From Niveispirillum sp943371025 (lineage in GTDB: Bacteria > Pseudomonadota > Alphaproteobacteria > Azospirillales > Azospirillaceae), in the NCBI GenBank assembly GCA_943371025.1, contig CALRTC020000023.1, positions 1-64,000 of the forward strand: a DNA stretch of 64,000 nt, in the 5' to 3' direction. The translations under genes and the position numbers were made by a program. Positions 33,969 through 42,574 of the stretch are shown here, piece by piece. Below the pieces are notes generated by a model that had not been told where the DNA came from, did not search any database, and saw only the letters and a program-made list of their open reading frames with translations. Within the stretch, counting starts at the first letter, position 1, and every line of letters begins with the position of its first letter.

Positions 33969-35294
33969 ATGAACATGAAGAAGATCGGCGCGTCGGCTTT
34001 GGCGCTTGCGGCCCTGTTGCTGGGCGGAACCGCGACAGGAACAGCGGCTGATACGCCCGCCATCCCGGCTTTCATCAAGCCGGATGCCAAGGCACTGGAG
34101 GCGAAGATCATCGCCTGGCGCCGCGACATCCACCAGCATCCCGAACTGGGCAACAGGGAGACGCGGACGGCCAAGCTGGTCGCCGACCACCTGAAAAAGC
34201 TGGGAATCGAAGTGCAGACCGGCGTGGCCCATACGGGCGTCGTCGGGGTGCTGCGGGGGGCCCTGCCCGGTCCCGTGGTGGCCCTGCGCGCCGACATGGA
34301 TGCCCTGCCCGTGACGGAACGGGTCGACCTGCCCTTCGCATCAAAGGTCAGGACGACCTATAATGGCAAGGAAGTGGGGGTCATGCATGCCTGCGGGCAC
34401 GACACCCATGTCGCCATCCTGATGGGCGTGGCCGAACTGCTGGCCAAGCGGCAGGGCGAGTTGCGCGGCACGGTGAAGTTCATCTTCCAGCCGGCCGAGG
34501 AAGGGGCGCCCGACGGCGAGGAAGGCGGCGCCGAACTGATGGTCAAACAGGGCGTGCTGAGCACCGACCCGAAACCGGAAGCCATTTTCGGCCTGCATGT
34601 CGGGTCCGACGCCCATGCCGGCTTCGTGTCCTACCGTCCCGGTCCCGCCATGGCGGCGTCCGACAGTTTCAAGATCGTGGTCAAGGGGCGGCAGACCCAC
34701 GGGGCCTATCCCTGGGCCGGAACCGACCCCATCGTCACCGCCGCCCAGATCGTCAGCGGCCTGCAAACCATCGTCAGCCGCAATGTCGAGCTGATCAAGG
34801 AACCGGCCGTCGTGTCGGTGGGCGCGCTCAACAGCGGCGTGCGCGACAATATCATTCCCGACCAGGCGGAGATGATCGGCACCATCCGCACCTTCGACCC
34901 GGCCATGCGCGAACAGATCCATGTCCGGATCAAGGAGATTGCCACGGGCATCGCCGCCAGCGCCGGCGCCACGGCCGACGTGACGATCGACAAGGGCTAT
35001 CCCGTCAGCGTCAACAATCCCGGCCTGACCGCCTGGGCCGTGCCCGTGCTGGAGCAGGTGGCCGGCAAGGAGAAGGTCAGCCTGGCGCCCAAGGCCGGTG
35101 CCGCCGAGGATTTCAGCTTCTATCAGCAGCAGATCCCCGGCTTCTTCTATTATATCGGGGTCACCGATGCCGACGTGCCGGTGGACAAGGCGCCATCCAA
35201 CCATTCACCGCTGTTCAAGGTGGATGAAAGCGGCCTGGTGACCGGGGCCGAATCCATGGCCGCGCTGACCGTGGCCTATCTGAACTCCCACTGA
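33969..35294 (+). CDS. exported M20-family amidohydrolase, copy 2
   Basis: 441 residues, highly similar to its two neighbours over the full length: the block RTAKLVADHLKKLGIEV is identical in all three. A different signal peptide (MNMKKIGASALALAALLLGG, cleavage after TAAD) makes it exported as well. All metal ligands are kept (MHACGHDTHV, QPAEEGA, LHVGSD, SNHSPL). In place of the LHLFS of copy 1 it has LHVGS, and around 390-410 the copies differ near the active-site edge (FYYIGVTDADVP), so substrate preference may differ. Likely one operon with copies 1 and 3. Confidence 0.9.
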   Translation: MNMKKIGASALALAALLLGGTATGTAADTPAIPAFIKPDAKALEAKIIAWRRDIHQHPELGNRETRTAKLVADHLKKLGIEVQTGVAHTGVVGVLRGALPGPVVALRADMDALPVTERVDLPFASKVRTTYNGKEVGVMHACGHDTHVAILMGVAELLAKRQGELRGTVKFIFQPAEEGAPDGEEGGAELMVKQGVLSTDPKPEAIFGLHVGSDAHAGFVSYRPGPAMAASDSFKIVVKGRQTHGAYPWAGTDPIVTAAQIVSGLQTIVSRNVELIKEPAVVSVGALNSGVRDNIIPDQAEMIGTIRTFDPAMREQIHVRIKEIATGIAASAGATADVTIDKGYPVSVNNPGLTAWAVPVLEQVAGKEKVSLAPKAGAAEDFSFYQQQIPGFFYYIGVTDADVPVDKAPSNHSPLFKVDESGLVTGAESMAALTVAYLNSH

Positions 35295-35308
35295 CCGGAG
35301 AAGCGACG

Positions 35309-36643
35309 ATGGCCAAGATGATGAAGAACGCTATCCGGGGCACCCTGACGGCGCTGGTCGCCCTGTCCAGCCTGATGCCCGCGGTCCAGGCAGCGGAACC
35401 GCAGGCCACGGTCCCGGCCTATGTGAAGGCCGATATCCAGGCCCTGACGCCCAAGATCATCGCCTGGCGCCGCGACATCCACCAGAACCCGGAACTGGGC
35501 AACCGGGAGACGCGCACAGCCAAGCTGGTGGCCGATCATCTGAAGAAGCTGGGGATCGAGGTGCAGACAGGCGTCGCCCATACGGGCGTGGTCGGCATCC
35601 TGAGGGGCGGCAAGCCCGGTCCCGTCGTCGCGCTGCGCGCCGACATGGACGCCCTGCCCGTCACCGAGCAGGTGGACCTGCCCTTCGCGTCCAAGGTGAA
35701 GACCACCTATAACGGTCAGAATGTCGGCGTCATGCATGCCTGCGGCCATGATGGGCATGTCGCCATCCTGATGGGCGTGGCGGAGCTGCTGGCCAAACAC
35801 CGGGCGGACCTGCCCGGCACCGTGAAATTCATCTTCCAGCCCGCTGAGGAAGGCGCGCCGGAGGGGGAAGAAGGCGGCGCCGAACTGATGGTGAAGCAAG
35901 GGGTGCTTTCCGCTGATCCCAAGCCCCAGGCCATTTTCGGCCTGCATCTGGGCTCGGCCTACCATGTCGGCACCGTCGCCTATCGTCCCGGTCCGGCCAT
36001 GGCCGCCGCCGATATGTTCAAGATCGTGGTCAAGGGCCGCCAGGGCCATGGCGGCCGCCCCTGGACCAGCGTCGATCCGCTGGTCACCTCTGCCCAGATC
36101 CTGATGGGCCTGCAGACCATCGTCAGCCGCAATGTCGAACTGATCAAGGAACCGGCCGTGGTGACGGTCGGCGCCTTGCAGGGCGGGGTGCGCAACAACA
36201 TCATCCCCGACAAGGCGGAAATGATCGGCACCATCCGCAGCTTCGACGCCGGCATGCGCGACCAGATCCATGCCCGGATCAAGGAAGTGGCTGAAAACAT
36301 CGCCGCCAGTGCCGGGGCCACGGCGGAGGTGACGATCGACAAGGGATATCCCGTCACCGACAATGACCGCGACCTGACCGCATGGGCCGTGCCCGTGCTG
36401 GAACAGGTGATGGGCAAGGACCACATCACCCAGGGGTCGAAATCCACCGGGGCAGAGGATTTCAGCTTTTATCAGCAGCAGATCCCCGGCTTCTTCTTCT
36501 GGGTCGGCGCCACGGAGCCATCGGTATCGCTGGACAAGGTGCCGTCCAACCATTCCCCCCTGTTCAAGGTGGATGAAGGCAGCCTGACCATCGGCGCGGA
36601 AACGCTGGCATCCGTCACCCTGGCCTGGCTGGGCAGCCACTGA
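35309..36643 (+). CDS. exported M20-family amidohydrolase, copy 3
   Basis: 444 residues. The signal peptide (IRGTLTALVALSSLMPAVQA) and M20D domain match copies 1 and 2, with the ligands MHACGHDGHV, QPAEEGA, LHLGSA and SNHSPL. The dimerisation-domain segment that reads RQTHGAYPWAGVDP in copy 1 is RQGHGGRPWTSVDP here, the more usual M20 form, so copies 1 and 2 share a derived change. It follows copy 2 by 14 bases with GGAG before the ATG. Confidence 0.9.
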   Translation: MAKMMKNAIRGTLTALVALSSLMPAVQAAEPQATVPAYVKADIQALTPKIIAWRRDIHQNPELGNRETRTAKLVADHLKKLGIEVQTGVAHTGVVGILRGGKPGPVVALRADMDALPVTEQVDLPFASKVKTTYNGQNVGVMHACGHDGHVAILMGVAELLAKHRADLPGTVKFIFQPAEEGAPEGEEGGAELMVKQGVLSADPKPQAIFGLHLGSAYHVGTVAYRPGPAMAAADMFKIVVKGRQGHGGRPWTSVDPLVTSAQILMGLQTIVSRNVELIKEPAVVTVGALQGGVRNNIIPDKAEMIGTIRSFDAGMRDQIHARIKEVAENIAASAGATAEVTIDKGYPVTDNDRDLTAWAVPVLEQVMGKDHITQGSKSTGAEDFSFYQQQIPGFFFWVGATEPSVSLDKVPSNHSPLFKVDEGSLTIGAETLASVTLAWLGSH

Positions 36644-36739
36644 TCCGGGCAGCGTCCCCCGCCCCCGGCATGGCACCGATGGCGTGCCTGCGGCCTTAAG
36701 GTGATTGCGAGCGGTTCGCAGGGATGGGAAAGTGTGGGC

Positions 36740-38440
36740 ATGAGCGACCATGCCCTTACCCCCCCTGCCCCGCTTCCGGCCCTGAAATCCGCATGGCGGC
36801 GCTTCCTGCCCAACGGCTGGACCCTGTCCGTGCTGCTGATCGCGGCCCTGGTGGCGCTGCCGGTGCTGATCGTGGGCAGCCGTGTCTTTGTGTCCAGCAA
36901 CGGGGTCTGGTCGCATCTGGCCTCCACCGTGCTGGGCACCTATATCGCCAATACCGTCTGGCTGGCCGGCGGGGTCGGTCTGGGCGTCACCATCATTGGT
37001 GTGGGTACGGCCTGGCTGGTGACCATGTGCCGGTTCCCGGGCCAGCGCTGGCTGGAATGGGCGCTGCTGCTGCCCATGGCCATGCCGGCCTATGTCATGG
37101 CCTACACCTATACCGACCTGTTGCAGTTCGTGGGCCCGGTCCAGACGACCCTGCGCGACCTGTTCGGCTGGCGTCGGGCAGACTACTGGTTCCCGGAAAT
37201 CCGGTCGCTGGGCGGGGCCATCACGGTCCTGTCCTTCGTTCTCTACCCCTACGTCTATCTGCTGGCCCGCGCCGCCTTTCTGGAACAGTCGGTCTGCGTG
37301 CTGGAAGTGGCGCGCACCCTGGGCGCCGGGCCCTGGCGCAGCTTTGCCCGCGTGGCCCTGCCGCTGGCCCGGCCCGCCGTGGCCGCCGGTCTGGCGCTGG
37401 CCATGATGGAGGTGCTGGCCGATTTCGGCACGGTGCAATATTTCGCCGTGGACACCTTCACCACCGGCATCTACCGCACCTGGTTTGCGCTGGGGGAGCC
37501 GGTGGCGGCCGCGCAACTGGCATCCGTGCTGCTGATGTTTGTGCTGGTGCTGGTGGTGCTGGAACGGCGCAGCCGGGGCAAGGCCCGCTATTTCCATTCC
37601 ACGGGCCGTTACCGCGCCCTGCCCAGCTACCAGCTGAAAGGCCTGCGCGCCGCCGGCGCCTGGATCGCCTGCGTCACGCCGCTGCTGCTGGGCTTCGTCA
37701 TCCCCATCGGCATACTGGCCCGGCTGGCCGTGGATGGCGGCGATCATCTGTTCGGCGCCAGCTTCTGGGAACTGGCGCGACATTCCTTCACGCTGGCCGG
37801 CCTGACCTCCGTCCTGGCCGTGGCCCTGGCCTGCCTGGTCGCCTATGGCCTGCGCCTGCATCCCACCCGCACCCTGAAAGGGTCGGCGCGCGTGGCCGCC
37901 CTGGGCTATGCGGTACCGGGAAGCGTCATCGCGGTCGGCATCCTGATCCCCGCCGCGCGCGTGGACAATGCCGTTGACGGTTTCATGCGCCTGCATTTCG
38001 ACCTGTCCACGGGCCTGGTCCTGTCAGGCACCATTGCCGCCATCATCTATGCCTATCTGGTCCGCTTCCTGGCCGTATCGTTCAACACGGTGGAGGCCAG
38101 CCTGTCCAAGATCCGCCCGACCATGGATCAGGCCGCCCGCATCCTGGGTCAGACGCCGGGCCGTACCCTGTTGAAGGTGCATACGCCGATCATGCGCGGC
38201 AGCCTGCTGACGGCGGCCCTGCTGGTCTTTGTCGATGTGATGAAGGAACTGCCGGCGACCATGATCGTGCGGCCGTTCAATTTCGACACGCTGGCCGTCC
38301 GCGTCTATACCCTGGCCAGCGATGAACGGCTGGCAGAGGCCAGCACGCCGGCACTGGCCATTGTTGCCGTGGGCATCCTGCCCGTCATCCTGCTGTCCCG
38401 CGCCATCGCCAAAAGCCGGCCGGGGAGCGAGGGGCAATAG
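36740..38440 (+). CDS. iron(III)-type ABC transporter permease, fused two-domain form
   Basis: 566 residues with about 12 membrane segments in two halves. Each half has an EAA-type loop that contacts the ATPase: VARTLGAGPWRSFARVALPLARPAV (first, about 200) and AARILGQTPGRTLLKVHTPIM (second, about 475). The fused arrangement and GTVQYFAVDTFTTGIYRTWF are typical of FbpB/SfuB ferric iron permeases. The usual partners (periplasmic binding protein, ATPase) are not adjacent, so they must be elsewhere. The ATG at 36740 is the first close to the conserved start. Confidence 0.88.
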   Translation: MSDHALTPPAPLPALKSAWRRFLPNGWTLSVLLIAALVALPVLIVGSRVFVSSNGVWSHLASTVLGTYIANTVWLAGGVGLGVTIIGVGTAWLVTMCRFPGQRWLEWALLLPMAMPAYVMAYTYTDLLQFVGPVQTTLRDLFGWRRADYWFPEIRSLGGAITVLSFVLYPYVYLLARAAFLEQSVCVLEVARTLGAGPWRSFARVALPLARPAVAAGLALAMMEVLADFGTVQYFAVDTFTTGIYRTWFALGEPVAAAQLASVLLMFVLVLVVLERRSRGKARYFHSTGRYRALPSYQLKGLRAAGAWIACVTPLLLGFVIPIGILARLAVDGGDHLFGASFWELARHSFTLAGLTSVLAVALACLVAYGLRLHPTRTLKGSARVAALGYAVPGSVIAVGILIPAARVDNAVDGFMRLHFDLSTGLVLSGTIAAIIYAYLVRFLAVSFNTVEASLSKIRPTMDQAARILGQTPGRTLLKVHTPIMRGSLLTAALLVFVDVMKELPATMIVRPFNFDTLAVRVYTLASDERLAEASTPALAIVAVGILPVILLSRAIAKSRPGSEGQ

Positions 38441-38449
38441 AGCCCCGTT

Positions 38450-38492
38450 ATACCCATTCCCGATGATCGGTTCCGATCATCGGGACAGGTAT
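38450..38492. repeat. hairpin repeat at the end of the permease gene
   Basis: TCCCGATGATCGG and CCGATCATCGGGA form a perfect 13-base stem, extended by near-matching flanks (ATACCCAT / ACAGGTAT). It lies 10 bases after the permease stop and abuts the stop of the convergent IalB gene. The core is shared with 598-647 and 714-742. Confidence 0.65.
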
Positions 38493-39073
38493 TACTGCGT
38501 CACAGGCTGCAATTGCCGCAGCCGTTCCTCACACGCCGAACCGATGGCCTGATAGGCGCCGCCGCTGCCGGCCAAGCTGAACGTGTCGGTGGTGCGGCTG
38601 CCGCGCAGGCTGGTGCCGCGGATGACCAGGGTGGAGCCCTGGCGCAGCGACTGGGCAATGGCCCTGTCCGTCGCCTCGTCCCGGGCCCAGGCCTGTTCGC
38701 CCTCACTGAACAGCTTGAAGCTTTGCTTGCCGATCTGGACCTGCACCTCGCTGCGATCGGCGAACGGATAGCCGGCGATGAAATTCACCACATCGAAGCT
38801 GCGTTCCGCCGGGCGGTGGGTGATCAGCAGGAAGACATCGCCACGCTTGGTGAAATCGCCTTCCTGCTTCTTGGGCCGCGACACCATCCAGCAGACAGGC
38901 CCGGACGCCTCGTCCAGCATGAAGGCGTTCCAGTCGCGGAAGATGCCGATCAGCTTGGGTTCCTGCGGGGCCGCCAGCGCAGGCCCGGACAGCAGCACCA
39001 GGGCCGGAAGGGCCAGGGCCGTCAGCCGGATCATCTGCCAGAGCGGGTTTCGCATGGGGCCTTGCCGGTTCAT
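38492..39073 (-). CDS. IalB (invasion-associated locus B) family protein
   Basis: 193 residues. A signal peptide (IRLTALALPALVLLSGPALA) precedes an IalB-type domain: FRDWNAFMLDEASGPVCWMVSRP, RGDVFLLITHRPAE and FIAGYPF are the family blocks. Two Cys (VCW and SACEE) probably form a disulfide. Bartonella IalB aids entry into red cells, but the family is widespread in free-living alphaproteobacteria as a periplasmic protein of unknown function. An inner start at 39055 is equally possible. Confidence 0.85.
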   Translation of the reverse strand: MNRQGPMRNPLWQMIRLTALALPALVLLSGPALAAPQEPKLIGIFRDWNAFMLDEASGPVCWMVSRPKKQEGDFTKRGDVFLLITHRPAERSFDVVNFIAGYPFADRSEVQVQIGKQSFKLFSEGEQAWARDEATDRAIAQSLRQGSTLVIRGTSLRGSRTTDTFSLAGSGGAYQAIGSACEERLRQLQPVTQ

Positions 39074-39152
39074 CTGTTGCCACGATTACCCCTTCCCCTT
39101 TAACCGAAATGGCCGGGCAAACGAAGTCCCAAAAAAATCGCACCCTTGCCGG

Positions 39153-39178
39153 TGATCCGATCCGCCCCATCATTCGTA
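39153..39178 (+). promoter_or_regulatory. candidate RpoE-type (ECF11) autoregulated promoter
   Basis: TGATCC (39153-39158), an 18-base spacer and TA at 39177-39178. The -35 element TGATCC is that described for RpoE-ChrR targets in Rhodobacter sphaeroides. It lies about 140 bases upstream of the sigma factor start, the right side for positive autoregulation. The -10 (TACTGG) is only a partial match to TAAGA-like forms. Confidence 0.45.
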
Positions 39179-39295
39179 CTGGTTGGCATGGGACAGAGTG
39201 GCCTCTATAGTCCGAGGGCAATCGGAAAGGTGCGGCGCGGCCAGCAGGCCGGCGCCGGTGCCGTTCTTGTTACCCAAAGGATACCGCCCCCGGAC

Positions 39296-39883
39296 ATGAC
39301 CGCGGAGATGGCTGACACCGCCGAGGTCGACCGGCTGAACGGATTGTTGCTGCGCGTGGCGCGGCAGCGCGACCGTCAGGCGTTCGTCACCCTGTTCCAT
39401 CATTTCGCCCCGCGCCTGAAATCATTCCTGCTGCGTGCGGGGATGGATGCCGGCGCGGCGGAGGAGACCATCCAGGACGTGATGGTCACCGTCTGGCAAC
39501 GGGCCGAGCAGTTCGACCCCACGCTGGCGGCGGCCGGCACCTGGATCTACGCCATTGCCCGCAACCGGCGCATCGACCGGCTGCGGCGTGACCGGCGTCC
39601 CAGCTTCGACCCCGACGACCCGGCCCTGGTGCCGGACGAAGCGGACGGGGCCGAAGAGATGATCATGGTGGAAGAAAGGGCGGCTTTGTTGCACCGGGCG
39701 ATCCGGGAACTGCCGGCCGAACAGGCGGATTTGTTGAGGATGGCCTATTTCGAGGACAAGGCGCACAGCGCCATCGCCGCCGAACGGCGCCTGCCCCTGG
39801 GCACGGTGAAATCCCGCCTGCGCCTGGCGCTCGCCCGGTTGCGCAAGGCCATGGACGGCGACAGGCTGGGAGAGCCGGCATGA
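39296..39883 (+). CDS. rpoE: ECF sigma factor, RpoE/ECF11 group
   Basis: 195 residues. Region 2 (FVTLFHHFAPRLKSFLLRAGMDAGAAEETIQDVMVTVW, then WIYAIARNRRIDRLRRDRR) binds the -10 element. Region 4 (LPAEQADLLRMAYFEDKAHSAIAAERRLPLGTVKSRLRLALARL) binds the -35. The next gene is its ChrR anti-sigma factor, overlapping by ATGA. RpoE-ChrR pairs control the response to singlet oxygen and organic peroxides. The ATG at 39296 gives the family's usual N-terminus (the frame is open back to 39146). Confidence 0.9.
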   Translation: MTAEMADTAEVDRLNGLLLRVARQRDRQAFVTLFHHFAPRLKSFLLRAGMDAGAAEETIQDVMVTVWQRAEQFDPTLAAAGTWIYAIARNRRIDRLRRDRRPSFDPDDPALVPDEADGAEEMIMVEERAALLHRAIRELPAEQADLLRMAYFEDKAHSAIAAERRLPLGTVKSRLRLALARLRKAMDGDRLGEPA

Positions 39884-40542
39884 CAAGCTATCATCCCCAT
39901 CACCACCCCGATAACGACCTGCTGCTGGCCTATGCCGCCGGTACGCTGAACGAAGGCGTGTCGCTGGTGCTGGCCACCCATCTGGCCCTGTGCCCCCAAT
40001 GCCGGGCAGAGGTGGCGCGCCTGGAAGAGGTGGGGGGCGCCCTGCTGACGGGCGGTGACACGGCCGCCATCAGCGAGGATCTGCTGTCCGGCGTGCTGGC
40101 CCGGCTGGATAATCCGGTTCCCGCCATCCCGCGCAGGCGGCCGCGCACGGCGCCCGGCCCGCGCCCCGTGATGCCGGAACCGCTGCGATCCTATCTCGGC
40201 GGCGATCTGGACCGTGTGCGCTGGCGCCGCACCATTCCCGGCCTGCAGGAGGCCGATATCGCCTGTCGCGGCGGGTCGGTGCGGATGATGCGCATCCGGT
40301 CGGGCATGGGCATGCCCCAGCACACCCACGGCGGCGATGAATTCACCCTGGTGCTGCAGGGCGGCTTCTCCGATGCGGGCGGCCATTATCTGCGTGGTGA
40401 TTTCGCCGCCACCGACCCCAGCGTCGACCATCGGCCTGTGGCTGATGATGACGGCGATTGCATCTGCCTGGCCTTCACCGATGCGCCCCTGCGCCTGACG
40501 GGCCGCTTCATGCGCTGGCTGAACCCGCTGCTGCGCGGGTGA
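39880..40542 (+). CDS. chrR: ChrR-family zinc anti-sigma factor with cupin domain
   Basis: 220 residues. The N-terminal anti-sigma domain has HHPDNDLLLAYAAGTL and THLALCPQC, giving the H-x3-C-x2-C zinc site. The C-terminal cupin has HTHGGDE (HxHxxxE) and a further His in SVDHRP, so the second metal site is also complete. ChrR holds RpoE inactive until singlet oxygen; the cupin is needed for that release. It overlaps rpoE by four bases (ATGA), so production of the two is coupled. Confidence 0.92.
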   Translation: MTSYHPHHHPDNDLLLAYAAGTLNEGVSLVLATHLALCPQCRAEVARLEEVGGALLTGGDTAAISEDLLSGVLARLDNPVPAIPRRRPRTAPGPRPVMPEPLRSYLGGDLDRVRWRRTIPGLQEADIACRGGSVRMMRIRSGMGMPQHTHGGDEFTLVLQGGFSDAGGHYLRGDFAATDPSVDHRPVADDDGDCICLAFTDAPLRLTGRFMRWLNPLLRG

Positions 40543-40557
40543 GGAAGCATCAAATGC

Positions 40558-40594
40558 AAGGCCCGCCGATCCTTACGGATCGGCGGGCCTTTCT
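40558..40594. terminator. bidirectional terminator between chrR and terC
   Basis: AAGGCCCGCCGATCC, loop TTAC, GGATCGGCGGGCCTTT: a perfect 15-base stem with an A-rich left and T-rich right flank. It ends both convergent genes. Confidence 0.85.
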
Positions 40595-40597
40595 GCG

Positions 40598-41584
40598 TCA
40601 GGCAACCGTCTGCTGCCCACGCGTCTTGTAGAGCGAGTAAAGCACGCCCGTGGCCAGCAGGCCGAAGGTCACGGACAGGGAGATGGCGGGGTCCAGCTTG
40701 CCATAGACCTGGTTCCAGAAGATCTTGCCGCCGATGAACACCAGCACCACGGCCAGGGCATATTTCAGGTAATGGAAGCGATGGACCATGGCGGCCAGCG
40801 CGAAGTAAAGCGCGCGCAGGCCCAGGATGGCGAAGATGTTGCTGGTATAGACGATGAACGGGTCGGTGGTGATGGCGAAGATCGCCGGCACGCTGTCCAC
40901 CGCAAACACGATATCGGCGAATTCCACCATCAGCAGCGCCAGGAACAGGGGCGTGGCCCAGCGCACAACCCGGCCCGTCTTGGGATCGGGCGCCTTCACG
41001 AAGAAGGCATTGCCATGCAGCCCATCCGTGACGCGCAGATGACGGCGCAGGAAGCGGACCATGGCATTGTCGTCCAGCTTCTTGTCATCCTTGTCGGCGA
41101 TGAACAGCATCTTCAGGCCGGTCAGGATCAGGAAGCCGCCGAAGATATAAAGCAGCCAGTCAAATTCGGTGACCAGGGCCGCACCGGCGCCGATCATGAT
41201 GCCGCGCAGGATGATGACGCCCAGGATGCCCCAGAACAGCACGCGGTGCTGATACAGGCGGGGAATGGCGAAATAGCCGAAGATCAGGGAGATGACGAAG
41301 ACATTGTCCATCGCCAGCGCCTTTTCCAAGGCGAAGCCGGTGAAATACTGCATGCCCGGCACAGGACCCAGATACCACCAGACCCAGCCGCCGAAAGCCG
41401 CGGCAATGGCGATGTAAAGGGCGGAGAGGACCAGGCTCTCCTTCACCCCGATCTCGTGGTCCTTCTTGTTCAGGACACCCAGATCGAAGACGAGAAGGGC
41501 GATGACAATGGAAATGAAAACAAGCCAGAGCCAGAGGGCCTTGCCCAGAACCGGCTCGAGCATGATCGCGGTGAGCAGCTCCAT
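40598..41584 (-). CDS. TerC-family membrane protein (Alx-like)
   Basis: 328 residues with about nine membrane segments. The paired acidic motifs are present: ALEKALAMDNVFVISLIF and LLMVEFADIVFAVDSVPAIFA, which carry conserved Asp and Glu within helices. E. coli Alx of this family exports Mn2+ and responds to alkaline pH. No yybP-ykoY manganese riboswitch fold was recognised in the leader. It stands alone, ended by a terminator shared with chrR. Confidence 0.88.
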   Translation of the reverse strand: MELLTAIMLEPVLGKALWLWLVFISIVIALLVFDLGVLNKKDHEIGVKESLVLSALYIAIAAAFGGWVWWYLGPVPGMQYFTGFALEKALAMDNVFVISLIFGYFAIPRLYQHRVLFWGILGVIILRGIMIGAGAALVTEFDWLLYIFGGFLILTGLKMLFIADKDDKKLDDNAMVRFLRRHLRVTDGLHGNAFFVKAPDPKTGRVVRWATPLFLALLMVEFADIVFAVDSVPAIFAITTDPFIVYTSNIFAILGLRALYFALAAMVHRFHYLKYALAVVLVFIGGKIFWNQVYGKLDPAISLSVTFGLLATGVLYSLYKTRGQQTVA

Positions 41585-41719
41585 GGGAGCGCCTCCTGGT
41601 GACCAGTCGAGTGCTTGCGTCAGCGACGAGGGTTCTATCCGACATCACAGCCGACGCCTCGGCTGCCAGAGGGGCCCGGATGCGCCAGATGTAGGGTGGC
41701 GGCAGCGCCGTTCAAGGGG

Positions 41720-42484
41720 CTATTTTTTCATTTCCCGTACTTTCGCCACGCGGGCGAAGCGGAAGAAGGCGATGATGGCGGCCAGTTCCAACCCATAGAG
41801 CCCGAACACCCAATAGCCCTTCAGGAAGAAATAGCGGAACAGGTTGATCGGGAATTCAGTGATGGAACGCAGGGCGCCGTACCGCTTCGCCTTTCCCCTG
41901 GCCACGATCTCTTCGGCCTGGGCGGTGGAATAGCGGTTCAGCTTGGCGATCAGGTCGGCATGGTTGCGGATGGAATAATGCACGATGATCGAGCGCAGGG
42001 CCGACACGGTGCCGCTGTGCATCTGCACCGCGTCATGGGTCGTGCTGTCGGCGAAACGGCCGTGGCGGCGATCGTACAGGCGGATGTAATTGTGCCGGGG
42101 CGCGAAACGGTGCGGCCGTTGCTGGTGGGGCAGGGTCATCACCGTCTGGATGCGATAACCCTGGTGCGGTGGCGGGCCGGCGGCGAACAGGGCGCGGATT
42201 TCCGCCGCCAGTTCCGGCACCGGCACCTCGTCCGCGTCCAGGTTCAACAGCCAGTCATGGCGGCACTGTGCCTCGGCAAAGCGTTTCTGCGGGCCATAGC
42301 CGGGCCAGTCATTGTGGATGACGCGCGCGCCCAGGGACCGGGCCAGTTCCGGTGTGCCGTCGGTGCTGCCGCTATCGACCACCACCACTTCGTCCACCCA
42401 GCCGCTGATGGCCTGGATGACGGGCCCGATCCGGTCGGCCTCGTTCAGGCTGATGATGAAGACGGACAGGGGAAGCTTCGTCAT
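41720..42484 (-). CDS. family 2 glycosyltransferase (LPS core, WaaE/KdtX-like)
   Basis: 254 residues. LSVFIISLNEADRIG is the nucleotide-binding start of GT2 enzymes, VVVDSGSTDGT follows, and the DxD motif is LNLDADEV. A C-terminal hydrophobic stretch (YWVFGLYGLELAAIIAFF) probably lies on the inner membrane. It resembles LPS core beta-1,4-glucosyltransferases (WaaE). The ATG at 42484 gives the usual N-terminus; the frame is open 51 bases further upstream. Confidence 0.85.
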   Translation of the reverse strand: MTKLPLSVFIISLNEADRIGPVIQAISGWVDEVVVVDSGSTDGTPELARSLGARVIHNDWPGYGPQKRFAEAQCRHDWLLNLDADEVPVPELAAEIRALFAAGPPPHQGYRIQTVMTLPHQQRPHRFAPRHNYIRLYDRRHGRFADSTTHDAVQMHSGTVSALRSIIVHYSIRNHADLIAKLNRYSTAQAEEIVARGKAKRYGALRSITEFPINLFRYFFLKGYWVFGLYGLELAAIIAFFRFARVAKVREMKK

Positions 42485-42574
42485 GGCGGCCCTATGGGTG
42501 GGAACGGCCGGGTCCGGCCCCCCTTCACTTATCACAGCAGAATGACGCCATGACCATCGCAGGCCAGCGATCCG

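Noticed and set aside
35276..37996. A 906-codon minus-strand open frame across the third amidohydrolase and the permease
   Set aside because: It spans two well-supported plus-strand genes and their gap; composition is typical of a shadow frame.
41585..41719. yybP-ykoY manganese riboswitch upstream of the TerC-like gene
   Set aside because: The conserved riboswitch motifs could not be found on the minus strand; only GC-rich sequence and an SD (AGGAG) are present.
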